From positions 1 through 64,000 of the forward strand of contig JACPNK010000007.1 of the NCBI GenBank assembly GCA_016185525.1: 64,000 bases of DNA. Direction: 5' to 3'. Each line of letters opens with the position of its first letter. Positions within the stretch are counted from its first letter, which is position 1. Both the position numbers and the translations under genes were made by a program. Positions 14,536 through 23,619 of the stretch are shown piece by piece. The notes under the pieces are model-generated. The model did not search any database, was not told where the DNA came from, and saw only the letters and a program-made list of their open reading frames with translations. The stretch is from Candidatus Yanofskyibacteriota bacterium (GTDB lineage Bacteria; Patescibacteria; Paceibacteria; 2-02-FULL-40-12; IGHO2-12-FULL-4).

Positions 14536-16233
14536 TTTTCTGGCTGACAAAACCCTCTTATTGCTTATTAGTTTTTGGATTACTTTTTGTTCCAAGCCTT
14601 GTTTTTTCAAGGCTAAAGTCATTTTTATTTCAGCTAATCCGCCGATTGGCGGACTGTGTTTTATTTCGGTAATGTTTATTTTAAGGTTTCTCATGATTCT
14701 TCCAATTTCTTCCAGCGTGCCGATTTTATCCTTAACGGTAACTGAAATTCTAAACGGCTGACGGTCGTTTTTTTCCAGTTTGGCAACTACGTCCGAATTG
14801 TTCTGCCTAAACCAGGACAAAATCCTTTTTTTTGCTTCACTGGATTTCACAATACTTAGCCAGTTTGCTGATGGTTTAGCTGTTTTGGCCTTAACAATTT
14901 CAACCATCTGTCCGCTTTTGAGTTTATAGTCCAAAGTGACAAGTTTGCCGTTAACTTTTGCGCCTTTGGTTGCGTGGCCTAAATCGGTGTGGACTGCGTA
15001 AGCGAAATCTAAAGGAGTTGACTCGTCGGGCAAATCTTTTATCTCACCGTCAGGCGTAAAGACAAAAACTCGGTCGCTGAAAAAGTTGGTATGCAGTGAC
15101 TTGTAAAACTCCTGGTCATCGGAGTTTTCCATCCACTTTTTTAGTTGGGCAACCCATTGGGCTTCTTTTAAATCGGCTGCATGGAGTTTGTTTTTGTTTG
15201 ATTCGCCGTAAGACCAATGGGCGGCGATACCGTTTTCGGCATGTTCATGCATCTCCGGCGTACGCAACTGTATTTCAAGTATTTTATTTTGTTCGCAAAA
15301 AATAGTAGTGTGGATTGACTGATAGCCGTTGAGTTTGGGCATGGCTACGTAATCTTTAATCAAACCCGGCAGCGGTTTGTAATTTTTATGAATTATGCCA
15401 AGCGCGCCGTAGCATGACGGTATGTCAGGCAGTATGATGCGCAGGGCAACCAGGTCGTATACTCTGCTTAAATCTCGGTCATGCTTTACGAATTTTTTAT
15501 AAAGGCTGAAATAATGCTTTGCTCTGGAATGCGCGTTAACTATCTTAATGCCTCCGGATTTTAATTTTTCCGTTACGATAGGTTGCGTTTTTTGGAGGTA
15601 TTTTTGTCGGTCAATATATTTCTCCTTGGCCAGTCTGACGAATTTGTCATATTCTTCGGGATAAGCATGGGGGAAGGCCATATCTTCCAGTTCGCCCTTC
15701 ATGTGTCCCATGCCCAGCCTTTCGGCGATCGGGCCGTATATGTCTAAGGTTTCCAAACTTATCCTTTTGCGTCTGTCAGGCGGTAGGTCTTTAATCGTCT
15801 GCATGTTGTGATATCTGTCGGCCAACTTAATAAGTATGACGCGGATATCTTCAGCCATAGCGAAAAACATTTTTCTAAGTGACTGTGCATGAAGATTTTG
15901 CTTGACCTCTGGCTGATCTTTGTATTCTATATTAGCAAGCTTTGTTACCCCCCGTACTAGAAAAGCGACGTCTTTGCCAAAGTTTTTTTCTATATCTTTT
16001 TCTGTGACTCCAGTATCTTCCACTGTGTCATGTAAAATTCCGGCGGCTATGGTGGCGCTGTCCAGTTTGAGATTACAGAGTATTTCCGCTACCGATACCG
16101 GGTGTGTTATGTAGGGTTCACCGCCCATTCTTAACTGGCCGTCGTGAGCTTTTTTAGCAAATTCAAAAGCCTTTGTAATTAGTTGAAGATTTCTATTTCT
16201 ATCTTCAAGCTTCGTAAGAACTTTTTGAATCAT
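14527..16233 (-). CDS. relA: RelA/SpoT-type bifunctional (p)ppGpp synthetase/hydrolase
   Basis: A 568-residue Rel enzyme. The N-terminal HD hydrolase domain is intact (ILHDTVEDTGV), so ppGpp can be degraded. The synthetase domain shows RVYDLVALRIILPD, KDYVAMPKLNGYQSIHT and the catalytic glutamate in LEIQLRTPEMHEHAENG. A TGS domain (VFVFTPDGEIKDLP) and a C-terminal ACT domain follow. At 568 residues it is shorter than E. coli SpoT (about 700), the loss being in the helical and zinc-finger region. Its start overlaps the topA end by 29 bases, which indicates joint transcription. Confidence 0.95.
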   Translation of the reverse strand: MIQKVLTKLEDRNRNLQLITKAFEFAKKAHDGQLRMGGEPYITHPVSVAEILCNLKLDSATIAAGILHDTVEDTGVTEKDIEKNFGKDVAFLVRGVTKLANIEYKDQPEVKQNLHAQSLRKMFFAMAEDIRVILIKLADRYHNMQTIKDLPPDRRKRISLETLDIYGPIAERLGMGHMKGELEDMAFPHAYPEEYDKFVRLAKEKYIDRQKYLQKTQPIVTEKLKSGGIKIVNAHSRAKHYFSLYKKFVKHDRDLSRVYDLVALRIILPDIPSCYGALGIIHKNYKPLPGLIKDYVAMPKLNGYQSIHTTIFCEQNKILEIQLRTPEMHEHAENGIAAHWSYGESNKNKLHAADLKEAQWVAQLKKWMENSDDQEFYKSLHTNFFSDRVFVFTPDGEIKDLPDESTPLDFAYAVHTDLGHATKGAKVNGKLVTLDYKLKSGQMVEIVKAKTAKPSANWLSIVKSSEAKKRILSWFRQNNSDVVAKLEKNDRQPFRISVTVKDKIGTLEEIGRIMRNLKINITEIKHSPPIGGLAEIKMTLALKKQGLEQKVIQKLISNKRVLSARKLV

Positions 16234-18502
16234 TTTTTTTGTTCTTGAAACTTTTTACTTTTGGAGGGTTTTCTTGCCAGTGTTTTAGGGCTTCTTGGAG
16301 TTCGGATTGGCTTTCGGGTTTTTTGCTCATGATGAAGGTGCAATCAGGAAAACGGCTGCAGGCGTAAAATAACTTTCCCCGGCCGCGTGATTTCTTTTCC
16401 ACAATGTCACCGGTCAAGCCGCCTTCGCCAAGGCTTTGGCGAGCCGAGCAATTTGGGCATTTGAAGCCTGTTTTGTTTAATATTTTTAGTATGCCTTTGC
16501 AGGCGGGATAGCCGCTGCAGCCTAAGAAATAGCCGAAACGGCCGCGCTTTACAACCATCGGTTTGCCGCAAATAGGACATTTTTCGTCTTTTGTTTTTTC
16601 CGCCAGTTCTTTTATCTTGGCCTCCTCTTCTGGCAGAGGTTTTGTGGTTTTGCATTCCATGTCCGGACAAGCCATAAATTTGCCCATGCGGCCGAATTTA
16701 ATGATCATTTTTTTGCCACATTTGGGACAGGGGATTTCCGTCTGTTCTTCCAGTTTTTCCACGCTGACCTCTTTCTCTTTCAGATGTTTTTTGAAGGGGG
16801 TGTAAAATTCTTCAATGACCGGCACCCATTTTATTTTGCCTTCGGCGATATCATCCAGTTCTTCTTCAATGTGAGAAGTAAAGTTAATATCAACTATTTC
16901 CGGAAAATTCTCAACCAGCATATCGTTAACTAAAAGTCCTATTTCTGAAGGGTGGTATTTTTTTTCAATTTTTTCCACATACTCCCGTTCTTGAATCGTG
17001 GCAAGCGTTGGAGCGTAGGTTGAAGGACGGCCGACTCCATGGGCTTCCAGAGCTTTAATTAAGCTGGCATCAGTATAACGAGGCGGCGGTTCGGTAAAGT
17101 GTTGCAGGGGCAACAGGCTTACTAGGTCTAAAATTTCCCTTTCCGACAGTTCGGGCAACTGACCCTCTATTTCCTCTTCTGTCTCATCCATTCCTTCGGT
17201 GTAGGCTTTGATAAAACCGTCAAATTTTATTATCTGACCACTGGCGCGGAAAGTGTATTTTGGACCAGCAGATATGTCTACATTGGTTTGATCAAAAACA
17301 GCCGGCTGCATTTGGCTGGCAATTGTCCTTTTCCAAATCAGGTCGTAAATTTTAAACTGTTTCAAATCCAAATATTGTCTTATGGTCTCCGGTCTTCTGG
17401 AAACGTCAGTGGGTCGGATGGCTTCATGGGCTTCTTGGGCGCCTTTGGTTTTGGTGGTGTAGTGTCTTGGTTGGTCTAAGGCGTATTCTTTGCCAAAATG
17501 TTCTCTGATTACATCTTGAGATTGGACTAAGGCTGATTCGGCCAGATTCAAACTGTCGGTGCGCATATAAGTTATCAAGCCGGTTTCGCCATGCTCTCCT
17601 ATATTTATACCTTCATAAAGTTGTTGGGCGAGCACCATGGTTTGTTTGGCGGACATGCCAAGTTTTCTGGAAGCTTCCTGTTGTAAGGTGGAAGTTGTAA
17701 AGGGCGCGGCTGGATTGCGAGTCACTTCTTTTTTGTTGATTTCTTTAACGGCATAACTGGCGCCGGACAAGTCGTCAATTATTTTTTTTGCTTCGGCCTC
17801 ATTTTTTATGGCTAACTTGTCAATTGTTTTGTCCTCAACTTTATTTAATTTGGCTCTAAATGTTTTTTTACTTGCCCCGTGGTCGCTAGGCGGCTTTTCG
17901 GGGTCGCCTTTTTTATTTAGGTCGGCCTCGACGCTCCAGTACTCTTCTTTCTTGAAACTTTGTATTTCTCTTTCTCTTTCAACTACCAATCTGACGGCAA
18001 CACTCTGTACGCGTCCGGCCGAAAGTCCATAGCGTATTTTTCTCCACAAAAAAGGCGAGAGTTCGTACCCAACGAGCCTGTCAAGCACGCGCCGCGCCTG
18101 CTGGGCGTCAACTAGATTCATATCAATGCTTCGGGGTTTTTTTAGAGCTTCCTGAATCGCGCTTTTGGTTATTTCGTGAAAAACAATTCTTTCAACAGTT
18201 TTGTTTTTCGTGTTAAGGGCTTCGGTTAAATGCCAGGCAATACCTTCACCTTCTCTGTCTTGGTCAGTTGCCAGGATTAATTTGTCAGAGTCTTTCAAGG
18301 CTTCTTTAATCTCGGAAATAATCTTTTTGGCTTTGGCTGGTATGACATATTGCGGCTTAAAGTTGTGTTCAACATCCACCCCTAACTTTGATTTGGGCAG
18401 GTCTCTGACATGACCGAAAGAAGATTTAACCAAAAACCCCGATCCCAGGAATCGGCTTATTGTACGGGCCTTCATGGGGCTCTCTACTACAATTAAATTC
18501 AT
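16205..18502 (-). CDS. topA: DNA topoisomerase I (type IA)
   Basis: A 765-residue enzyme that relaxes negative supercoils. The Toprim domain is N-terminal (LIVVESPMKARTI, and the metal-binding ATDQDREGEGIAWH). The active tyrosine is in GLITYMRTDS, around residue 313. Three C-terminal zinc ribbons follow (CPKCGKKM, CPICGKPM and CPNCSARQ). The third ribbon has about 11 extra residues (ARQSLGEGGLT) between its first cysteine pair and GDIVEKKS. These are encoded by a DNA palindrome, like those in leuS and glyA. The end overlaps the relA start. Confidence 0.96.
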   Translation of the reverse strand: MNLIVVESPMKARTISRFLGSGFLVKSSFGHVRDLPKSKLGVDVEHNFKPQYVIPAKAKKIISEIKEALKDSDKLILATDQDREGEGIAWHLTEALNTKNKTVERIVFHEITKSAIQEALKKPRSIDMNLVDAQQARRVLDRLVGYELSPFLWRKIRYGLSAGRVQSVAVRLVVEREREIQSFKKEEYWSVEADLNKKGDPEKPPSDHGASKKTFRAKLNKVEDKTIDKLAIKNEAEAKKIIDDLSGASYAVKEINKKEVTRNPAAPFTTSTLQQEASRKLGMSAKQTMVLAQQLYEGINIGEHGETGLITYMRTDSLNLAESALVQSQDVIREHFGKEYALDQPRHYTTKTKGAQEAHEAIRPTDVSRRPETIRQYLDLKQFKIYDLIWKRTIASQMQPAVFDQTNVDISAGPKYTFRASGQIIKFDGFIKAYTEGMDETEEEIEGQLPELSEREILDLVSLLPLQHFTEPPPRYTDASLIKALEAHGVGRPSTYAPTLATIQEREYVEKIEKKYHPSEIGLLVNDMLVENFPEIVDINFTSHIEEELDDIAEGKIKWVPVIEEFYTPFKKHLKEKEVSVEKLEEQTEIPCPKCGKKMIIKFGRMGKFMACPDMECKTTKPLPEEEAKIKELAEKTKDEKCPICGKPMVVKRGRFGYFLGCSGYPACKGILKILNKTGFKCPNCSARQSLGEGGLTGDIVEKKSRGRGKLFYACSRFPDCTFIMSKKPESQSELQEALKHWQENPPKVKSFKNKKNDSKSSYEA
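16425..16442. repeat. In-frame palindrome in topA
   Basis: TCGCCAA-GGCT-TTGGCGA is a 7-bp stem with a 4-base loop inside the third zinc ribbon of topA. It encodes the centre of the extra stretch RQSLGEGG. Confidence 0.55.
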
Positions 18503-18512
18503 GCAAAATTAC

Positions 18513-18682
18513 TTAAAAGTTTGAGAATGTTGTTTTTGAAGTCGCTCTGAAGTTGAGGGTTGCTTGGTTGCGAGCAGTATAATTACTTCTTGTAACTGCG
18601 AGCAAACTCCAACTTCAGCGCGAGTGAGTCTGCCGCAGGAGCAGACGAACGTACTGAAAAGACAACATTCTCAAACTTTTAA
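18513..18682. repeat. MITE-like palindromic element, copy B
   Basis: Terminal arms TTAAAAGTTTGAGAATGTTG and CAACATTCTCAAACTTTTAA are perfect 20-bp inverted repeats. Inside, CTGAAGTTG and CAACTTCAG enclose the core TGGTTGCGAGCAGTATAATT. The reverse complement aligns nearly base for base with copy C (54356-54581) except for one insertion in C. It fills the topA-dprA spacer. Confidence 0.9.
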
Positions 18683-18710
18683 ATCAATGACCTCGCCAAT
18701 TTACACAATG

Positions 18711-19766
18711 TCAGCTACTTAAAGAAAACCTGTTATTGCCCAAGTTTTTAATTTTATCTTCTAGCTCCATGTCCATAAGACAAGAGACGATTTCTCCAGC
18801 TGGTCTTTTGCTGGCTCTTATTATGTCATCCAAACCCATTGTCTTTTCTCCTATTATTTCCAAAATATTTTTCTCCGCCTCGTTCTTGGGTTTAAGCTGA
18901 AGTTTGGTCAGACTATGCTGAATATCGTATTCTGTCAAAATGTCATCTGCGCAGGTGACAAGTTTAGCCCCGTTTTGAATGAGATAATTCGGGCCTCTGG
19001 ATTTTGAAGAAAAAATGGGACCGGGTACGGCAAAAACATCTCGGCCTTGATCCAAAGCGGATTTAGCCGTAATCAAAGAGCCGCTTTTTTCATCGGCTTC
19101 TATTACTAAAACTCCTTTAGACAAGCCGCTTATGATTCGGTTTCTTTGGGGGAAGGAGTATTTGTTGCCGTGGGCTGTCAGAGGATATTCACTTATTATC
19201 GCCCCGCCCTTTTTTATTATCTCAACTGCAAGTTTTTTGTTTTCGTAAACTATGGATTGTCCGTTGATGCCGCCTCCCAAAACAGCGATTGTCAGGGCGT
19301 TTCTCTCCACGGCGGCTCGATGGGCCAGGCCGTCAATGCCCATCGCCAGTCCGGAAACAATCGTCAGTCCGTTTTCGGCAATTTTTCCGGCGATAACCGG
19401 TGTAACTCTTTTGCCGTAGTCAGTCAGAGCTCTGGTGCCGACGATGGCAAAACAATTATTGTTTAAGATTTTTCCGTCACCCTTTATATATAGCAGGAAG
19501 GGCGGATCAAAGATATTTTTTAAAAGTTTAGGATATATCTTGTCTTTTAGAGTTACAAGATATATTGAGTCTCTTTCTAATTTTTGAAATTCTTTTTCCG
19601 GGTCAATTTTGGATTTGTCGGGAGCGTCTTTAGGTAAAAAACTTTTTAAGACAGGTGAGTGCCAGGCGTGTTCAAAATTTCCATGAAAATAGTCAGAGAT
19701 CTTTTTTAGAGAGCCGGTTTGGGCTGAAACCAGGATATTTAGAGCGTTAATATATTTAAGTTGCAT
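18711..19766 (-). CDS. dprA: DprA/Smf DNA-processing protein
   Basis: A 351-residue protein that loads RecA on incoming single-stranded DNA in natural transformation. The Rossmann-like core shows FAIVGTRALTDYGK, TIVSGLAMGIDGLAHRAA and TIAVLGGGI, then FPQRNRIISGLS and GSLITAKSALDQGRDVFAVPG, all typical. An N-terminal helical segment and a C-terminal winged-helix-like domain (KNILEIIGEKTMGLDDI) flank it. With the two comEC genes at 30.9 and 35.1 kb it supports a DNA uptake capacity. It is flanked by palindromic elements on both sides. Confidence 0.94.
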   Translation of the reverse strand: MQLKYINALNILVSAQTGSLKKISDYFHGNFEHAWHSPVLKSFLPKDAPDKSKIDPEKEFQKLERDSIYLVTLKDKIYPKLLKNIFDPPFLLYIKGDGKILNNNCFAIVGTRALTDYGKRVTPVIAGKIAENGLTIVSGLAMGIDGLAHRAAVERNALTIAVLGGGINGQSIVYENKKLAVEIIKKGGAIISEYPLTAHGNKYSFPQRNRIISGLSKGVLVIEADEKSGSLITAKSALDQGRDVFAVPGPIFSSKSRGPNYLIQNGAKLVTCADDILTEYDIQHSLTKLQLKPKNEAEKNILEIIGEKTMGLDDIIRASKRPAGEIVSCLMDMELEDKIKNLGNNRFSLSS

Positions 19767-19821
19767 TCTCTTTCAGATTTTGATACTTAGAGATGGTCTC
19801 TAAGTTCAAATTGGTTAGTTT

Positions 19822-19902
19822 TTTGAACTCTGCCGCGAACGCTGACGGTTAGTTTGAATATCCCTCCTAAATTAACCATTTAGCTTCGCGGCGGAGTTCA
19901 GA
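19822..19902. repeat. Palindromic element F between pth and dprA
   Basis: TTTGAACTCTGCCGCGAA (19822-19839) pairs with TTCGCGGCGGAGTTCAGA (19885-19902) at 16 of 18 positions. Inner GGTTAGTTT and AAATTAACC are also related. It does not share the TGCTCGCA core of copies A-C. Confidence 0.65.
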
Positions 19903-19905
19903 GAG

Positions 19906-20472
19906 TTAAGATATTACTTGCTTCAGTTTCTCTGCGCCCTCTTTAATTATTTTCTTTATCTGCTCTTTCTCGCCGGGCGTGAACTTTGATAAAACAAAGC
20001 CACCGATCATCTCTTTTCTTTTTTGGTCTGATTTTTGATTTCTGGCCAGTTTCAATTTTGAGTTAGCCAGGCCGATTTTTAGACGTTTGATGTTTTCTGT
20101 TTTCAGCTGACTGATTATGGACTGCACGCCTTTGTGGCCGCCGGAACCGGAGCCGGGTGTCAATTTTGTGGAGCCAAAAGGCACATCCAGGTCGTCGTGG
20201 ACGATGACGATGTTTTCTGTGGGTACTTTATAAAACAGCTTTAGCTTCTTAACTGCTTCGCCAGATTTGTTTACGTAGGTCTGCGGTTTGGCCAAGACCA
20301 CTTTTTGGTTATTGAATTTTCCTGTGGCGGTTTCCGCCAGCAATTTTTTTTCCAAAGCAAAATCAGAAGCTTTGATATTCTTTGCTAGCATATCCAAAAA
20401 CATAAAGCCTATATTGTGCCTTGTTTCACCGTATTCTTTGTCCGGATTGCCCAAACCTATAATTAAGTACAT
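19906..20472 (-). CDS. pth: Peptidyl-tRNA hydrolase
   Basis: It releases tRNA from peptidyl-tRNAs that drop off the ribosome. The 188-residue protein shows MYLIIGLGNPDKEYGETRHN (the catalytic His is in TRHNIG), KPQTYVNKSGEAV, VHDDLDVPFG and GSGSGGHKGVQSI. All these are core Pth motifs. A Lys-rich insert near 140-155 (LKLARNQKSDQKRK) is slightly longer than usual. Two ATGs are adjacent (20475, 20472); a -10 box six bases upstream suggests a leaderless transcript starting there. Confidence 0.95.
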   Translation of the reverse strand: MYLIIGLGNPDKEYGETRHNIGFMFLDMLAKNIKASDFALEKKLLAETATGKFNNQKVVLAKPQTYVNKSGEAVKKLKLFYKVPTENIVIVHDDLDVPFGSTKLTPGSGSGGHKGVQSIISQLKTENIKRLKIGLANSKLKLARNQKSDQKRKEMIGGFVLSKFTPGEKEQIKKIIKEGAEKLKQVIS

Positions 20473-20481
20473 CATTCCTAA

Positions 20482-20509
20482 ATTATATAGATACAATTTT
20501 TTTTGTACA
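20482..20509 (-). promoter_or_regulatory. Promoter of pth, apparently leaderless
   Basis: On the minus strand, TGTACA (20504-20509), 16 bases, then TATAAT (20482-20487), which lies six bases before the first ATG. Confidence 0.4.
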
Positions 20510-20531
20510 GCGTGAGTTTATTTAATCAATC

Positions 20532-20555
20532 AAAAAGCCCCGAAATTTCGGAGCT
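20532..20555 (-). terminator. Terminator of the 20572-21135 gene
   Basis: AGCTCCGAAA and TTTCGGGGCT on the minus strand form a 10-bp stem with one G-U pair, followed by TTTTTG. Confidence 0.75.
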
Positions 20556-20571
20556 GTTTCTTCTTATTTGC

Positions 20572-21135
20572 TTAATCTTCCAGCTGTTTGGCGGTCACAA
20601 ACTTACTGGGACAAAAGTTTTTACCAGATATCCTTTTTATCTCTTTATACCACCAGAAATAGCGCAAGTTGTTCCAAGTAGGCGGTCCGCAACTGTCTGA
20701 GGTCGGCATACTTCCGGGACAGAAAAGTAAATATGGCAATGTAATCCAGCCAAATATAGGAATGCATAAAAGAAGTCCAATTTGGAAAAGGCCCAGCATC
20801 TTTGATTTTTCGTATATCATCAGAGCCAGTTCCTCCTGTTCATCGGCTTGCAGGCGCTTTATCTGTTGTCCTGAAATGCCCATTTTAAACCAACATAATC
20901 TTTCAAAAAGGTGAGTATTTTTTTTGAACAGCGTTTCGTAGTGTTCAAGCTCTCTTGCGGTCAAGTTAGATACCTTAAAGTTGTCTATTTTTTCCATTAA
21001 AACCTTGCGTCTGCAGGGCATGACAAGGGCTAAGGAAGTGGTCTGGTTTTTGGCAACAACCAGACTTTCACTTTTTGTTAATGGGCTTTCTGACAGTTCT
21101 ATTTCAGTCGTAGTTTCCAAAACTCCAGCTTTCAT
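20572..21135 (-). CDS. Membrane protein of unknown function
   Basis: A 187-residue protein when started at ATG 21135, which has AGGAGA upstream; the frame is open to 21168. Residues about 30-115 are soluble and helical (RELEHYETLFKKNTHLFERL). A hydrophobic hairpin follows (LGLFQIGLLLCIPIFGWITL), then a Cys-containing stretch (FCPGSMPTSDSCGPP) and a basic tail. I recognise no family. Two cysteines beyond the membrane segment could form a disulfide if exported. The gene stands alone with its own promoter and terminator. Confidence 0.7.
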   Translation of the reverse strand: MKAGVLETTTEIELSESPLTKSESLVVAKNQTTSLALVMPCRRKVLMEKIDNFKVSNLTARELEHYETLFKKNTHLFERLCWFKMGISGQQIKRLQADEQEELALMIYEKSKMLGLFQIGLLLCIPIFGWITLPYLLFCPGSMPTSDSCGPPTWNNLRYFWWYKEIKRISGKNFCPSKFVTAKQLED

Positions 21136-21166
21136 GACTTGTTCTCCTGTTTTTGTGTCTGTGCGC

Positions 21167-21195
21167 ATGATAGACCAAGTTAGTTACTTTGTCAA
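21167..21195 (-). promoter_or_regulatory. Promoter of the 20572-21135 gene
   Basis: On the minus strand, TTGACA (21190-21195) and TATCAT (21167-21172) are separated by 17 bases. Confidence 0.65.
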
Positions 21196-21246
21196 GTCGT
21201 ACTGAAGGTTGCAAGGTTGACATAAATCTGTTATCTTTTGTTATCT

Positions 21247-21852
21247 ATGACGGTTCCAGAAGAAATAAAGGCTGATTTTCAAAACAAAGACTTTTCTGAG
21301 CGCAAAGAACTTCTTTCTTTTTTTTGGGAGGTTATCAGAATTGTAGTTATATCCGTGGCGATTATTGTGCCGGTGCGCTACTTTCTTGTTCAGCCTTTTT
21401 TTGTAAGAGGCGCTTCCATGGAGTCTTTGTTTGAAGATGGCGACTATTTATTGATTGATGAAATTTCTTACAGGTTCAGGCAACCCCAGAGGGGCGAAGT
21501 CATAGTTTTCCGGGCGCCGGAAGACAAATCCCAATTTTATATAAAAAGAATTATAGGTTTACCCGGTGAAGAGGTGCAGATAAAAGACGGCGAAATTACG
21601 ATTTTGAATAAAGAGAATCCCAAGGGTTTAGACCTGGACGAATCTCTATATTTAGATAAGGGTGTAAAAACAATCGGCAATTTAAATATCAGTATCGGAC
21701 CAGGCGAATATTTTGTTTTAGGCGACAACCGCGAACATAGTTCAGATTCCAGGATTTGGGGACAGGTGAACAAAAAACTTATTACTGGCAGAGCATTCTT
21801 TAGAGCTTGGCCTTTTGATAAGGTTACTAAGTTTAAAGAGGTGGTTTATTAA
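21247..21852 (+). CDS. lepB: Signal peptidase I
   Basis: It cleaves signal peptides from exported proteins at the outer face of the membrane. The 201-residue protein has one transmembrane segment (IVVISVAIIVPVRYFLVQ), the catalytic serine in RGASMESLFEDGDYLLI and the catalytic lysine in YIKRIIGLPGE. The box D/E motif FVLGDNREHSSDSRIWG is near the end. The start at ATG 21247 is preferred over the in-frame TTG at 21238. It begins the run lepB-hisS-HIT, with 3 bases between lepB and hisS. Confidence 0.95.
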   Translation: MTVPEEIKADFQNKDFSERKELLSFFWEVIRIVVISVAIIVPVRYFLVQPFFVRGASMESLFEDGDYLLIDEISYRFRQPQRGEVIVFRAPEDKSQFYIKRIIGLPGEEVQIKDGEITILNKENPKGLDLDESLYLDKGVKTIGNLNISIGPGEYFVLGDNREHSSDSRIWGQVNKKLITGRAFFRAWPFDKVTKFKEVVY

Positions 21853-21855
21853 AAT

Positions 21856-23187
21856 ATGGCAAAATTAAAATCGGTACAATCGGTAAGGGGCATGCACGAT
21901 ATTCTGCCCGAGGACCAGACCCACTGGAAGTTTGTTTACAAAAAAGCATCTGTGCTATTAGACGACTACGGTTTTGGGAAGATAGATACTCCTATTGTTG
22001 AGTCATCCGGTCTTTTTCTGCGTTCTGTCGGCGAGGAGACAGACATCGTCAGTAAAGAGATGTATAGTTTTAAAACTCGCGGTGGAGACGAGCTTTCTTT
22101 GAGGCCCGAGAACACGGTTGGTGTAGCCAGAGCTTATATTGAACACGGAATGAGCTCCTGGCCGCATCCGGTCAAGCTTTGGTATTGGGGGCCGATGTTC
22201 AGACACGATCAGCCTCAAGCCGGACGGTACCGCCAGTTTTATCAGTTTGGTACGGAAATATTCGGAGACGATAATCCGGCCGCAGACGCCGAAAGCATTT
22301 TTGTTGCCTTAACCTTTTTAGAAAGTTTGGGTTTTAAGAACTTGACTTTGAAGATAAACAGTCTCGGGGATTCAAATTGCCGTCCCCGCTACCTGAAAGT
22401 TTTAAAAGAGTTTTTAAAATCCAAAACCAAACAACTTTGCGCTCCGTGCAAGATTCGTGTTAAAGAAAATATTCTAAGGGTTTTGGATTGCAAAGAGGAA
22501 TCTTGTCAAAATGTTATCAAAGAGGCTCCCCAAATGATAGATCATTTGGATGAAAACTGCCGCAGCCACTTCAAAAAAGTAATAGAATTTTTGGACGAGG
22601 TTAAAGCTCCTTACATGCTGGATCCTTTTTTGGTCAGAGGCCTTGATTACTACAGCCATACTGTTTTTGAGATTGTCTTAGATGAAACAGCCAAGACTGT
22701 TGTTCCGGAAAATGAAAAAACCGCAAGTGGTGAGGCCGTGTTTAAAGGCTTAACTTTGGTTGGCGGAGGCAGATATGACGGACTTGTCAGTCTTTTGGGC
22801 GGCGCAAAAACTCCGGCTGTGGGCTGGTCTGCCGGCATAGAAAGAATAATTCTGGCAATGAAAACATTGGGCTTGAAAGTGCCGGATACAAAACAGCAGC
22901 CCAGAATATTTTTGGCTCAATTGGGTGATTTTGCCAAAAGAAAAAGCCTTGTTTTATTTGAAGATTTCAGAAAAGCCGGCATCAGCGCCAGTACCTCGCT
23001 TGGCAGAGACAGCATCAAGGCCCAGTTAAGGATAGCCAACAGGCTAAGGGTTAAATTTGCGGTAATCATCGGACACAAGGAAGCTTTAGACAAAACCGCA
23101 ATTTTAAGGGAGATGGACAGCGGTATTCAAGAGATTATTCCGATGGACAGTATCATTGAGTCGGTGAAGAAGAGACTTAAAGGCTAA
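21856..23187 (+). CDS. hisS: Histidyl-tRNA synthetase
   Basis: A class II synthetase of 443 residues. It begins with RGMHDILPEDQTHW and shows motif 2 in YWGPMFRHDQPQAGRYRQFY. The histidine-specific FLVRGLDYYSHTVFE is near residue 255, and motif 3 is in AVGWSAGIERIILAM. The C-terminal anticodon-binding domain runs from about 345. The pair CAPC/C (residues 195 and onward) resembles the zinc-free variant insertion. It follows lepB directly; a palindromic AAAGTCT-type spacer separates it from the HIT gene. Confidence 0.97.
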   Translation: MAKLKSVQSVRGMHDILPEDQTHWKFVYKKASVLLDDYGFGKIDTPIVESSGLFLRSVGEETDIVSKEMYSFKTRGGDELSLRPENTVGVARAYIEHGMSSWPHPVKLWYWGPMFRHDQPQAGRYRQFYQFGTEIFGDDNPAADAESIFVALTFLESLGFKNLTLKINSLGDSNCRPRYLKVLKEFLKSKTKQLCAPCKIRVKENILRVLDCKEESCQNVIKEAPQMIDHLDENCRSHFKKVIEFLDEVKAPYMLDPFLVRGLDYYSHTVFEIVLDETAKTVVPENEKTASGEAVFKGLTLVGGGRYDGLVSLLGGAKTPAVGWSAGIERIILAMKTLGLKVPDTKQQPRIFLAQLGDFAKRKSLVLFEDFRKAGISASTSLGRDSIKAQLRIANRLRVKFAVIIGHKEALDKTAILREMDSGIQEIIPMDSIIESVKKRLKG

Positions 23188-23262
23188 AGACTAAAGTCTA
23201 ACGACTAAAGCCGGAAAATTCATGCTTTAGACTTTGGTCCTTAGTCTTTAGACAAAATATGC
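23187..23262. repeat. Imperfect palindrome of ACTAAAG/CTTTAGT units
   Basis: CTAAAGACTAAAGTCTAACG and the downstream CTTTAGACTTTGG, CCTTAGTCTTTAGAC strands are mutually complementary around a 12-base centre. The same units form the heptamer array between rplC and rplD (49358-49413). Confidence 0.65.
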
Positions 23263-23604
23263 ATGGATATTTTCTGTAAAATTATTAACAGAGAGTTGTC
23301 GGCCGAAGTAGTTATTGAGGATAAAGATTTTATTGTGATTAAAGATATTCATCCGGCGGCTCCGGTGCATGTCTTGATTATTCCCAAGAAACACTTAGAC
23401 ATAATACACGAGATCAGCCACGAAGAGTTGGATATTTTGGGAAAAATGTTTGTTGTTGCCGGCCAAGCCGCCAAAAAGCTTGGGGTTGAAAAGACCGGCT
23501 ATCGTTTAATATTGAATCAGGGTCCCAATGCCGGCCAGTTGGTGCCGCATTTGCATTTGCACTTGTTGGCCGGTAAACCATTGGGGTCCAAGATTGCCAG
23601 TTAA
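23263..23604 (+). CDS. HIT-family nucleotide hydrolase (HINT type)
   Basis: A 113-residue protein with the histidine triad in LVPHLHLHLLAGKPLG near the C-terminus; the middle His is the nucleophile. CKIINRELSAEVVIED at the start and VHVLIIPKKHLD are typical of the HINT branch, which hydrolyses aminoacyl- and lysyl-AMP or purine phosphoramidates. Full length. It is placed between hisS and rpsU in a translation-related run. The biological substrate is not predictable. Confidence 0.93.
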   Translation: MDIFCKIINRELSAEVVIEDKDFIVIKDIHPAAPVHVLIIPKKHLDIIHEISHEELDILGKMFVVAGQAAKKLGVEKTGYRLILNQGPNAGQLVPHLHLHLLAGKPLGSKIAS

Positions 23605-23619
23605 TAGAAGGAGGTTTTT

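Noticed and set aside
14596..14653. Hairpins inside relA (AGCCTTG/CAAGGCT and TCCGCC/GGCGGA)
   Set aside because: They are short, do not coincide with an obvious insertion in the ACT domain, and may be chance; not counted with the in-frame palindromes of leuS, glyA and topA.
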